This document shows positions 6,558 to 14,566 of a stretch of 64,000 bases of DNA, piece by piece. Within the stretch, counting starts at the first letter, position 1. The number at the start of each line of letters is the position of its first letter. The position numbers were made by a program, and so were the translations under genes. This DNA is from Flavobacterium sp. Its GTDB lineage: Bacteria; Bacteroidota; Bacteroidia; Flavobacteriales; Flavobacteriaceae. Location: positions 496,001 through 560,000 of the forward strand of contig NZ_CP136574.1 of NCBI RefSeq assembly GCF_035195345.1, given 5' to 3'. The notes beneath the pieces were generated by a model that did not search any database, was not told the origin of the DNA, and saw nothing but the letters and a program-made list of their open reading frames with translations.

Positions 6558-7010
6558 ATGAGAATAGAAGAAATCATAAAACCAAATACTCCAATGGCAA
6601 TGGAAAAGAAAACATTACTCAATGTAATGTATACTGAAAATGTCATTTCGGAAAAGTTTAATGAGCTATTAAAACCATTTGACCTTTCCCCAGAACAATT
6701 TAACGTATTACGTATTTTAAGAGGGCAAAAAGGAAAGCCTGCAAATATGTGTATGATTCAGGAACGCATGATTGCAAAAACAAGTAATACCACACGATTA
6801 GTTGACAAACTGTTATTAAAAGAATTAGTTCTTAGAGAAGTTTGCCCTATTAATCGAAGAAAAATGGAAATCACCATTACCGAGAAAGGTTTGCAATTAT
6901 TACTTCAATTAGATCCCTTAGTTGAAGCTCATGAGCGCTATTTTTCAAAAAATTTGACTACTGCAGAATTAGAATTGTTAAACGAATTGCTTGAAAAATT
7001 TAGAAATTAA
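6558..7010 (+). CDS. MarR-family transcription regulator
   Basis: From the ATG at 6558 the protein has 150 residues; an in-frame TTG at 6501 lies inside the operator and is unlikely to be used. The winged-helix core is LSPEQFNVLRILRGQKGKPANMCMIQERMIAKTSNTTRLVDKLLLK, with the wing around NRRKMEITITEKGLQLL and terminal dimerisation helices. MarR proteins repress promoters until a ligand or oxidant releases them. It lies 16 nt upstream of a nitroreductase gene and then yceI, a common flavobacterial operon, suggesting a response to electrophiles or redox-active compounds. Confidence 0.9.
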   Translation: MRIEEIIKPNTPMAMEKKTLLNVMYTENVISEKFNELLKPFDLSPEQFNVLRILRGQKGKPANMCMIQERMIAKTSNTTRLVDKLLLKELVLREVCPINRRKMEITITEKGLQLLLQLDPLVEAHERYFSKNLTTAELELLNELLEKFRN

Positions 7011-7026
7011 AAACCCAAAAATTACT

Positions 7027-7659
7027 ATGACAAATTTTATAGAAAATCAAAAATGGCGTTATGCTACGAAAAAATTCGATGCTACTAAAAAAGTTTCGGA
7101 TGCTGATTTAGAAACCTTGAAAGAAGCAATTCAATTGAGTACTTCTTCTTATGGTTTACAATTATACAAAGTATTCATCATCGAAAATCCTGAAGTTAGA
7201 GCAAAATTACAACCAGCTTCTTGGGGACAATCGCAAATTGTAGATGCTTCTCACCTATTAGTTTTTGCTAATATTGTGGATGTTCAAGAAAATCATATTG
7301 ATGAATATGTTCAAAACATTGCTACTACAAGAGGGTTATCAGTAGAAGATTTAAAAGGTTATTCTGACTTTATGAAATCGAAAATTGTACCATTACCCGT
7401 AGATAAAAAATCGGTTTGGACATCAAAACAAACTTATTTAGCGTTAGCAAACTTAATGAATGCAGCTGCTGAACTTAAAATTGATGTTACTCCAATGGAA
7501 GGTTTTGAACCTGAACAATACAACGAAATTTTAGGATTAAACGCTTTAGGATTAAACGCATCATTAGTTGCAGCAGTAGGATATCGTCATGAAGAAGATG
7601 CTACGCAACATTATGCAAAAGTTAGAAAATCAAAAGAAGAATTATTTACTACTATTTAA
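7027..7659 (+). CDS. NAD(P)H-dependent nitroreductase family protein
   Basis: From ATG 7027 (MTNFIENQKWRYATKKFD) the protein has 210 residues. Typical FMN-dependent nitroreductase elements are the N-terminal RYATKKFD (FMN-phosphate contact), LSTSSYGLQLYKVFII, and the late GLNASLVAAVGYRHEED. Members reduce nitro, quinone or other electrophilic compounds as FMN homodimers. The preferred substrate is unknown. Its place behind marR suggests induction by the compounds it detoxifies. Confidence 0.88.
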   Translation: MTNFIENQKWRYATKKFDATKKVSDADLETLKEAIQLSTSSYGLQLYKVFIIENPEVRAKLQPASWGQSQIVDASHLLVFANIVDVQENHIDEYVQNIATTRGLSVEDLKGYSDFMKSKIVPLPVDKKSVWTSKQTYLALANLMNAAAELKIDVTPMEGFEPEQYNEILGLNALGLNASLVAAVGYRHEEDATQHYAKVRKSKEELFTTI

Positions 7660-7693
7660 TAATCAATTAATTAACACTTAAACATTTTTACAC

Positions 7694-8257
7694 ATGAAAA
7701 ATTTCAAATCAATCGCTTTATCTCTTGTAGCTTTCGTATCATTCGCAACTACAGCACAAACTAAGAAAGTAGATGCTGCAAAAAGTACTATTAACTGGGT
7801 TGGTAAAAAAGTAACTGGCGCACACGAAGGAACTATTGCTATTAAAGAAGGAAATTTAGTATTCAAAGGAAAAAAAGTTGTTAACGGTAACTTTATTGTT
7901 GACATGACAACTATCAATACAACTGATTTATCTGGAAAAGGTAAAACAAACTTAGACGGACATTTAAAATCAGATGATTTCTTTGGTGTTGAAAAATTCC
8001 CAACAGCTACATTAGTTTTCAAAACTATTGGTGAAAAAGGAAATGGAGTTTACGCTGTAACTGCAGATTTAACTATTAAAGGAATTACACACCCAATCAA
8101 ATTTGAATTAACAGTTGCTGGAAACACTGCTGCAACAACTTTAAAAGTTGACAGAACTAAATACGATATCAAATACGGTTCAGGTAGTTTCTTTTCTGAT
8201 TTAGGAGACAAAACAATTAGCGACGAATTTGAATTAACTGTTAAGTTAGCGTTCTAA
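7694..8257 (+). CDS. YceI-family periplasmic lipid-binding-like protein
   Basis: The protein has 187 residues with a signal peptide (about 1-21, ending in TTAQ). It then shows the YceI lipocalin-like barrel: KSTINWVGKKVTGAHEGTI, LDGHLKSDDFFGVEKFPTATLVF and DLTIKGITHPIKFEL. YceI proteins bind isoprenoid-type lipids in the periplasm; here the ligand may be a quinone or polyisoprenoid, inferred from the family. It is the third gene of the marR operon (34 nt after the nitroreductase). Confidence 0.88.
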   Translation: MKNFKSIALSLVAFVSFATTAQTKKVDAAKSTINWVGKKVTGAHEGTIAIKEGNLVFKGKKVVNGNFIVDMTTINTTDLSGKGKTNLDGHLKSDDFFGVEKFPTATLVFKTIGEKGNGVYAVTADLTIKGITHPIKFELTVAGNTAATTLKVDRTKYDIKYGSGSFFSDLGDKTISDEFELTVKLAF

Positions 8258-8284
8258 TTTTTCGGGAATCATTGCTATGAAAAA

Positions 8285-8321
8285 CAAAAGCCTTGAAATT
8301 TAATTTCAAGGCTTTTGTTTT
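8285..8321. terminator. Bidirectional terminator between yceI and an envelope protein gene
   Basis: CAAAAGCCTTGAAAT and ATTTCAAGGCTTTTG form a 15-bp stem with a very small loop, flanked by A and T tracts. It lies between convergent genes. A shorter relative occurs at 10890-10918. Confidence 0.85.
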
Positions 8322-8340
8322 TACTACTTCATACTACAAC

Positions 8341-8883
8341 TTAAGGCAATGTGATTTCTCCTAAAAACAACGTCCATACTTCTTTTTTAGAAGCGCCAAA
8401 ACTTTTAATTATGGGTTTAAATGCTACTTTTTGGAAATAACGTACTTCTGTACGTTTATTATTTTGACTAATGGTCAATTGGTATTGCGTAGTCCAATAA
8501 TCAAATCCTACAATCGAATTTTCATAATTGGAAACGGAAAATGAGTAATTCTTATTCATTATTTTTTCAATTAAATCAGGTAATGAAATAGCATTATTTT
8601 CAATTGAAGTAAAATCGATAACCATTACTTTTTCACTTTCAAATAAACTATAAATACTGGTTTTAATTTCAGCTTTTAAAGTTTCCGATGTGGATTCACT
8701 TGACAATAAAGTCAGATATTGGTAATAATCTTCCACTTTTAAAGTAGCACTTTCCTGATACGCTTTCACTGAAGCTATTGTAAAATTAGCTTTTATTGCA
8801 GAAGACGCAGACGTATTTGCATTTTGACCAAACAAGGAAAATGTAAATAGTAAAAACATCAAAAGGAAACTTCTTGTAAACAT
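8341..8883 (-). CDS. Secreted or periplasmic protein of unknown function
   Basis: From the ATG at 8883 (MFTRSFLLMFLLFTFSLFGQ) there are 180 residues with a clear signal peptide. The mature part is mixed alpha/beta with a central SIYSLFESEKVMVIDFTSIENN segment. No family is recognised. The start lies inside or adjacent to the stop region of the upstream membrane protein gene (8885), so the two are translationally linked and probably function together in the envelope. Confidence 0.6.
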   Translation of the reverse strand: MFTRSFLLMFLLFTFSLFGQNANTSASSAIKANFTIASVKAYQESATLKVEDYYQYLTLLSSESTSETLKAEIKTSIYSLFESEKVMVIDFTSIENNAISLPDLIEKIMNKNYSFSVSNYENSIVGFDYWTTQYQLTISQNNKRTEVRYFQKVAFKPIIKSFGASKKEVWTLFLGEITLP

Positions 8884-8884
8884 C

Positions 8885-9784
8885 TTATTCTTGTATAATT
8901 CGTATAAATTTAATTTCATCTTTATCATTGCTTTGAATATCAATCACTTTCATTCGCTTCAAAGCAACACTTGGAACAATCAATTTTTCAGAAAATTCTT
9001 GTTTGTTAAAATATTCAATTCCCAAATCGTTTTTAAGCATTACCAAAACTTCTAAATCATCGGCTAAAATCTTTTGCAATTGTTCTTTTCGGGTTTCCCA
9101 ATCTTTAATATCTGATTTCATAAAACCTTTTAACATCATTGCATAATCATCTGGTTGTAAAGAAATTGTATTGGAATTTTCTTTTCCTACTACAATTGTT
9201 TTGTCTTTATAATACGGACTTTTCAAAACAATTTTCGCGCTGTCTTTAGTTGTAATCTGAATTTTAGAATCTACAATTTCAATTGGTGTTTCTACATTAT
9301 TTTCAATCATTACAGCTTTTACTTCTTCGCTGTTGATTTGCTCTTCGGTAAACGCATTCTTTACTTCAATAGTTTGTACTTCTTCCCTATTCAAATAACG
9401 ATATGAAAAAAATCCTATCAAAAACAAACCAATAAAACCAAGACTAAAAACAACATTATAATTTCGTTTTGGTTGAACCACATTTGGAACCACTTCTTGT
9501 TTCCATTTAAACACATATTCATCCCAACCCGAATAACCGACCAATTGCGATAAAATATCCAACATATCTTTTCGAGGCAATTTATCATTGGCTTCGACTT
9601 TCAAATGCGTGTAAATCCATTTTTCGCTAACCGTTTGTTTTACTTGAACAGCTATCAAATCAATTAAATTTTGAATGTCTTGCGAACTAAACGTTTTCCA
9701 ATTTCCCTCAAAATAAGGATACTGCTTCTGATACGTCAAAAGCACATCGTTTTTAAGTTTATGAAATACGTCTATTAGATTCAT
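8885..9784 (-). CDS. Single-pass membrane protein of unknown function
   Basis: From ATG 9784 (MNLIDVFHKLKND) there are 299 residues. The N-terminal about 115 residues are cytosolic, helical and Trp/Asp-rich. One transmembrane helix (about 118-135, FSLGFIGLFLIGFFSYRY) follows, then a roughly 160-residue periplasmic region with beta-rich and helical segments. The topology resembles an inner-membrane signalling or anchoring protein, but no family is recognised. It is divergent from a SIMPL-like protein gene and shares a promoter region with repeated CTGTAAA motifs. Confidence 0.6.
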   Translation of the reverse strand: MNLIDVFHKLKNDVLLTYQKQYPYFEGNWKTFSSQDIQNLIDLIAVQVKQTVSEKWIYTHLKVEANDKLPRKDMLDILSQLVGYSGWDEYVFKWKQEVVPNVVQPKRNYNVVFSLGFIGLFLIGFFSYRYLNREEVQTIEVKNAFTEEQINSEEVKAVMIENNVETPIEIVDSKIQITTKDSAKIVLKSPYYKDKTIVVGKENSNTISLQPDDYAMMLKGFMKSDIKDWETRKEQLQKILADDLEVLVMLKNDLGIEYFNKQEFSEKLIVPSVALKRMKVIDIQSNDKDEIKFIRIIQE

Positions 9785-9826
9785 GTTTGTTTGGGTCAAA
9801 AGTAAGTGATTGCGAATTTTTATTTA

Positions 9827-9865
9827 CTGTAAAACCACTGTAAATGTAGCGAAAAAACTTTACAG
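9827..9865. promoter_or_regulatory. Three CTGTAAA motifs in a divergent promoter region
   Basis: CTGTAAA occurs at 9827-9833 and 9838-9844 as direct repeats 11 bp apart (one helical turn), and inverted (TTTACAG) at 9859-9865. The site lies between the divergent starts at 9784 and 9945. It could be a regulator-binding site, but the evidence is pattern only. Confidence 0.3.
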
Positions 9866-9944
9866 CAACAGGAAAGTAGTTTTGCCAAACGTTTTTCTTT
9901 TTTCGAAAGTACTATTGCAGTCAAATCATTAAAAATATAAAATT

Positions 9945-10871
9945 ATGAAAACACAAGTTTCTTATTTAAACGGAAAAATCAACTGGATTATTGTAGCTTT
10001 AGTATTCACATTTAGTGTTGCTCAAGCTCAAATTAGCGGCAATCAAGTCTATGGAAATAATCGCTACAACGAGAACAATTACAATCAGAATGGTTTGCCT
10101 AATAATACGGTTGTTTCTATCAATGACAATCATTTAACAGTTACCGTAAAAATGTTGCTTAATAAAAAAGCTGACGGATTTGTAATTACATTGGGATTGA
10201 ATCAAGAAGACGAAACAGTTTCGGGTTGTAGCAAAAAAATAAATGCTCGAATTGATGGATTTTTAGATAAAATAAAAGCATTGGGAATAAAAAAAGATAA
10301 CTGCTACATCGATTTTATTTCGCAAACCAAAATTTATGATTTTAATGTCAATTTAGAAACCGCACAACAAATTGATAAGGGTTTTGAAATCAAAAAGAAC
10401 ATCATTATTACTACTTCCAATGCCAATAGTTTGGAAAAATTAATTACAATAGCTTCCGATTTTGAAATTCATGACATCATAAAAGTCGAATATTTTAATA
10501 ATGACACGAATGCGATTCACAATTCACTTTTTGATGAAGCATTGGTTTTAGCCGAAACAAAAAAAATGAGATATATGAAATCCTTTGGAAAGCGAATCAT
10601 TGGTACACCAACAGCAACAGAAGAATTTGCAACGGTTTTCCCAAAAACGCAATACAAAATGTACCAAGCTTTTGAATCGGCAGAAATTGAAACCAATCAA
10701 AACAACAGAAACCAATACCTAAAGAAAATCGCACGAAAAAACAAAACCTTCTACTACGACGGAATTTCAGCTGCTGGTTTTGATAAAGTCATTAATCCTA
10801 ACCAAACAGAAGTTGGTATTCAATATGTATTAACGCTTACGATGGCGTATAAAATTGATACTTCGATTTAA
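9945..10871 (+). CDS. SIMPL (DUF541)-like periplasmic protein
   Basis: The protein has 308 residues with a signal peptide (about 1-29, ending VAQAQ), then an Asn/Tyr-rich linker. A SIMPL-type domain follows: LTVTVKMLLNKKADGFVITLG, IDGFLDKIKALGIKKDNCYIDF and IIITTSNANSLEKLITIASDF. Family members are periplasmic or outer-membrane proteins with unclear roles, some linked to stress resistance. Similarity is judged from the layout of the repeated alpha/beta units, so the family call is moderate. It is divergent from a membrane protein pair. Confidence 0.6.
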   Translation: MKTQVSYLNGKINWIIVALVFTFSVAQAQISGNQVYGNNRYNENNYNQNGLPNNTVVSINDNHLTVTVKMLLNKKADGFVITLGLNQEDETVSGCSKKINARIDGFLDKIKALGIKKDNCYIDFISQTKIYDFNVNLETAQQIDKGFEIKKNIIITTSNANSLEKLITIASDFEIHDIIKVEYFNNDTNAIHNSLFDEALVLAETKKMRYMKSFGKRIIGTPTATEEFATVFPKTQYKMYQAFESAEIETNQNNRNQYLKKIARKNKTFYYDGISAAGFDKVINPNQTEVGIQYVLTLTMAYKIDTSI

Positions 10872-10885
10872 GAAGTTTATTCCAT

Positions 10886-10918
10886 AAAAAAAGCCTTGAA
10901 ATTTAATCTCAAGGCTTT
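10886..10918. terminator. Bidirectional terminator
   Basis: AAAGCCTTGA (10890-10899) pairs with TCAAGGCTTT (10909-10918) between two convergent genes, with an A tract on the left acting as the U tract for the minus strand. It is similar to the hairpin at 8285-8321. Confidence 0.8.
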
Positions 10919-10949
10919 AATATTTATAAAATTATTTCAGTGTGTTCTA

Positions 10950-11801
10950 TTATTTAGACCATTCTGCAATACTATCTTTATTCATTTTTTCATAATCACC
11001 ATTTCCTGCTTTCACAGATAACGCTAAAGATTCTTTTGCAGTTGCAATAGCTCCTTTTTTGTCACCTGTTTTTGCTTGAATTAACGATTTTAATCTTAAA
11101 TACCAAAATGGTACATCTTTATCTTTAGGTGAATTTGAAATTGCACTGTTTACCCAAGATAATGCTTTAGTCATATCTCCATTCGTTTGATAAAAATATT
11201 GAGCTGAAGAAAAATAATCACCTGCAGATGGCCCAGCTAATGTTTTTTCAATACTTTTCATTGCAGTTTCTTGCGTAGGAACCGTAAATGGAATAGATAC
11301 CATTGTTCTTTCCCAAGATAATTCAATTAATCCAGAATCGTTTGTAAGATTATTTAAGAAAATTGAAAAAGATTCAACAGATTTGCTTAATGTTTCTGGT
11401 TTTACAGTAACTCTTAAAGCAACATTAGCTTCGTTCCAATTTTCAGGTAAACCCCAATTATTCGTGTCAGAATAAAAAATAACATCCCAACTATCTGCTT
11501 TTGGAAATGTAAATAATGCATATTTACCTTTTTTCAAATCTTTTCCACCCACTTTTACATCTTCGCTGAATGAAATAGTAGTATTTGCATTTGCTCCTGT
11601 TCTCCACATTTTCCCAAAAGGAACTAAATCACCATATACGGTTCTTCCTTTTGCACTTGGTCTAGAATATTCAACTTGAACTGTTGTTAAACCAACCACT
11701 TGTTCAATTTTAGCTAAAGGACTAGATTGAGGCGTCTTAACTTGCGCTTCCATAACAAAATTGGCTATTACTAAAGCCAACATAACAATAATTTTTCTCA
11801 T
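10950..11801 (-). CDS. DUF2911 domain-containing secreted protein
   Basis: The protein has 283 residues with a signal peptide (about 1-19, NFVMEAQ). The DUF2911 core is seen in VEYSRPSAKGRTVYGDLVP, then FGKMWRTGANANTTISF, KGKYALFTFP and NWGLPENWNE. The C-terminal about 100 residues are TPR-like (DYFSSAQYFYQTNGDMTKAL, then SWVNSAISNSPKD). The family is common in secreted Bacteroidota proteins and lacks a defined biochemical role. It stands alone between a terminator and a divergent SRPBCC gene. Confidence 0.85.
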   Translation of the reverse strand: MRKIIVMLALVIANFVMEAQVKTPQSSPLAKIEQVVGLTTVQVEYSRPSAKGRTVYGDLVPFGKMWRTGANANTTISFSEDVKVGGKDLKKGKYALFTFPKADSWDVIFYSDTNNWGLPENWNEANVALRVTVKPETLSKSVESFSIFLNNLTNDSGLIELSWERTMVSIPFTVPTQETAMKSIEKTLAGPSAGDYFSSAQYFYQTNGDMTKALSWVNSAISNSPKDKDVPFWYLRLKSLIQAKTGDKKGAIATAKESLALSVKAGNGDYEKMNKDSIAEWSK

Positions 11802-11934
11802 AGGTTTTGATTTTGATGACCAAATTTACAAATTGTATTAGAATCAAATGTTAATATAAACTTAAATGAATTATTTTTTGTTTAATCATTTATAATTATT
11901 ATTAAACAATTTTATATCTTTACAAAAAAATACT

Positions 11935-12390
11935 ATGAAAATATACCGTTTACATACCAAACAAAATTTACCCATTACTATAGACCAAGCGTGGGAATTA
12001 CTTTCAGATCCAAAAAACCTTCAAAAAATCACACCTGAATATATGGGTTTCAAAATTTTATCAGGTGCTGATAGACCGATGTATCCAGGACAAATTATTC
12101 AATATATCGTTACACCTGTATTAGGAATTCCTGCTAAATGGGTAACCGAAATAACACATGTAGTTGATAAACAGTATTTTGTAGATGAGCAACGCTTTGG
12201 ACCCTATGCGTTGTGGCATCACAAACACTTTATAAAAGAAATTCCCGGCGGCGTGGAAATGGAAGATATTGTAGATTATAAAGTTCCTATGGGAATTATT
12301 GGACAATTGGTTCATCCGTTTTTAGTAAAACCTAAATTGAATGAAATCTTCGAATACAGAAGAAAAAAATTAATCGAAATGTTTGGATAA
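11935..12390 (+). CDS. SRPBCC (START-like) family protein
   Basis: The protein has 151 residues. The N-terminal strand-helix IDQAWELLSDPKNLQKITPEYMGF, the curved sheet with WVTEITHVVDKQYFVDEQRFGPYALWHHKHF, and the long C-terminal helix fit the helix-grip fold that binds hydrophobic ligands. No catalytic function is known. In Flavobacteriia this gene commonly heads a run with an SDR and photolyases, as here, so it may take part in the same light or DNA-damage response; that is inferred from context. Confidence 0.8.
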   Translation: MKIYRLHTKQNLPITIDQAWELLSDPKNLQKITPEYMGFKILSGADRPMYPGQIIQYIVTPVLGIPAKWVTEITHVVDKQYFVDEQRFGPYALWHHKHFIKEIPGGVEMEDIVDYKVPMGIIGQLVHPFLVKPKLNEIFEYRRKKLIEMFG

Positions 12391-12445
12391 TTCAAGTAGA
12401 GATGCGATTTATCGCGTCCGTAACTAACAAGAGAAAAAATAAAAC

Positions 12446-13144
12446 ATGAAAAACATATTATTAATAGGCGGATCTTACGGAATAGGATTAGCCATTGCTC
12501 AAGAACTTCAAAACGATAATAATATTTTTGTTGCATCTAGATCCAATGAAAATTTAGCAGGATTGAATGTTACTTATATTCCGTTTAATGCTTCAACTGA
12601 TACTTTAGATACATCAAAATTACCTGCTGTAATTGATGGTTTGGTTTATTGTCCGGGTAGCATTAATTTACGTCCGTTTAGAGGATTAAAACCAGAAGCT
12701 TTTGAAGCCGATTTACAAATTAACTTCATAAGTTTAGTAAAAGTAATTCAAGCTGTTTTACCGAATTTAACAGCGGGTGAACAATCGAGCATTGTGCTTT
12801 TTAGTAGTGTTGCTGCTTCAATGGGAATGCCATTTCATACTAGCGTGGCAGCGGCTAAAGGAGCTATTGAAGGTTTTGCAAAAGCATTAGCAGCCGAATA
12901 TGCTCCAAAGATTAGAGTAAACGTAATTGCACCCTCATTAACCGACACACCATTAGCTGATAAATTCTTAAACAACGAAACCAAACAAGAAAAGTCAGCC
13001 GAGCGCCATCCGTTAAAACGATTTGGAAAACCAGAAGACAGCGCCCAAATGGCAAGCTTTTTATTAAGTGATAAAAGCAGTTGGATTTCAGGACAAATTT
13101 TCCATGTAGATGGCGGAATGTCAACATTATTAGTAAACGGCTAA
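12446..13144 (+). CDS. SDR-fold protein lacking the catalytic Tyr
   Basis: The protein has 232 residues. The Rossmann motif GGSYGIG (residues 8-14) and a typical SDR tail (GKPEDSAQMASFLLSDKSSWISGQIFHVDGG, given in two parts: GKPEDSAQMASFL and WISGQIFHVDGG) are present. Asn93 and Ser120/121 of the active site are also present. The YxxxK motif, however, reads VAAAK (Val134, Lys138), so the general-base Tyr is missing. It may be a nucleotide-binding or sensing protein, or an atypical enzyme. It lies between the SRPBCC and photolyase genes on the same strand. Confidence 0.8.
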   Translation: MKNILLIGGSYGIGLAIAQELQNDNNIFVASRSNENLAGLNVTYIPFNASTDTLDTSKLPAVIDGLVYCPGSINLRPFRGLKPEAFEADLQINFISLVKVIQAVLPNLTAGEQSSIVLFSSVAASMGMPFHTSVAAAKGAIEGFAKALAAEYAPKIRVNVIAPSLTDTPLADKFLNNETKQEKSAERHPLKRFGKPEDSAQMASFLLSDKSSWISGQIFHVDGGMSTLLVNG

Positions 13145-13183
13145 CAAATTCAACGACAATAACAAATTCAAAAATCAAATCTT

Positions 13184-13208
13184 AAACTTGAGATCTGAAA
13201 CTTGAAAC
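13184..13208 (+). repeat. 25-bp intergenic repeat, copy 1, in front of the photolyase start
   Basis: The unit contains two AAACTTGA-type halves and ends TGAAACTTGAAAC. It matches 22 of 25 positions of the copy at 17699-17723 read on the minus strand. Both copies end about 10-12 nt before a start codon, in the same orientation relative to the gene. Confidence 0.5.
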
Positions 13209-13220
13209 AAATAAACAAAC

Positions 13221-14507
13221 ATGAACATTTTTTGGTTTAGACGCGATTTAAGAATAGAAGACAACGTAGGGCTTTTTCATGCTTTTAATAGTAATGAAGA
13301 AGTATTACCTATTTTTATTTTTGACGAAATTATTTTGTCGGAACTTCCAAAAGATGATGCTCGGGTTTCGTTTATTCACGAGCAATTAGAAAAAATTCAG
13401 TCGGAATTGAATAAAATTGGTAAATCGCTTGCTGTTTTTCATGGAAATCCAATTGAAGTTTTTACCAAATTAATTTCCGAAAATAAAATTACTGCGGTTT
13501 ATACTAATCATGATTACGAACCTTACTCTCGTAAGCGCGATAAGGAAATGAATCAGTTGTTTGTTTCCAATGGCATTTCTTTTTTAACTTCTAAAGACCA
13601 AGTTATTTTTGAAAAAAGTGAAGTCGTAAAAGATGATGGAACGCCTTATGTAGTTTACACACCATATTCCAAAAAATGGAAAGAGAACTTCAGAAAAATT
13701 AAGTTAGTTCATTATCCATCGGAAGATAAATTGGATAAAATTACGAAACACTCCTACCCTTTTTTATCATTAGATGATATTGGTTTTGAAAAATCAAGTA
13801 TTAAAGTTTCACCATTTGATGTTTCCGAAAATTTAATTCAGAATTACGAAGCTACTCGAAATTTTCCTGCTTTGAATAAAACCTCTTATTTGGGAATTTA
13901 TCTCAGATTTGGTGCGGTTTCTATTCGAAAAATGGTTGGAAAAGCTATAGCTGAAAAAAACGAAACCTTTTGGAACGAATTAATTTGGCGCGAATTCTTC
14001 ATGCAAATCTTATGGCATTTTCCACATACAAAAAATGCGAGTTTTAGACCAAAATACGATGCCATTATTTGGGAAAGCAATGAAGATTTATTTCAAAAAT
14101 GGTGTCAAGGAAAAACAGGTTATCCTTTTGTTGATGCGGGAATGCGTGAATTAAATGCAACCGGACACATGCACAATCGCGTCCGTATGATTGTAGCAAG
14201 TTTCTTATGCAAACATTTACTAATCGATTGGCGTTGGGGCGAAACTTATTTTGCTCAAAAATTATTAGATTACGAAATGGCGAGTAATGTTGGAAATTGG
14301 CAATGGGCCGCAGGTTCAGGAGTTGATGCTGCTCCATATTTCCGAATTTTCAACCCAACCGAACAAATCAAGAAGTTTGATAAAGACTTAAAATATATTA
14401 AAAAATGGATTCCTGAATTGGAAACCCAATATTATCCAAACCCCATTGTAGATCACAAAGAAGCACGAGAAAAATGCCTAAAAGTCTACAAGGAAGCAGT
14501 TGGTTAA
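13221..14507 (+). CDS. phr: Deoxyribodipyrimidine photolyase (class I CPD type)
   Basis: The protein has 428 residues. The N-terminal antenna domain starts MNIFWFRRDLRIEDN. The FAD-binding helical domain shows SYLGIYLRFGAVSIRKM, FWNELIWREFFMQILWHFP, KTGYPFVDAGMRELNATGHMHNR and NVGNWQWAAGSGVDAAPYF with the Asn that contacts flavin N5 and the Trp residues of the electron path. All elements needed for light-driven repair of cyclobutane dimers are visible. It is third in the SRPBCC-SDR-phr-cryptochrome run and is preceded by the 25-bp repeat. Confidence 0.92.
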   Translation: MNIFWFRRDLRIEDNVGLFHAFNSNEEVLPIFIFDEIILSELPKDDARVSFIHEQLEKIQSELNKIGKSLAVFHGNPIEVFTKLISENKITAVYTNHDYEPYSRKRDKEMNQLFVSNGISFLTSKDQVIFEKSEVVKDDGTPYVVYTPYSKKWKENFRKIKLVHYPSEDKLDKITKHSYPFLSLDDIGFEKSSIKVSPFDVSENLIQNYEATRNFPALNKTSYLGIYLRFGAVSIRKMVGKAIAEKNETFWNELIWREFFMQILWHFPHTKNASFRPKYDAIIWESNEDLFQKWCQGKTGYPFVDAGMRELNATGHMHNRVRMIVASFLCKHLLIDWRWGETYFAQKLLDYEMASNVGNWQWAAGSGVDAAPYFRIFNPTEQIKKFDKDLKYIKKWIPELETQYYPNPIVDHKEAREKCLKVYKEAVG

Positions 14508-14566
14508 TTAATTTACAGTAAGTTTAAAACAATAAACTACTAACAATAAACCACAAACCTATTAAA

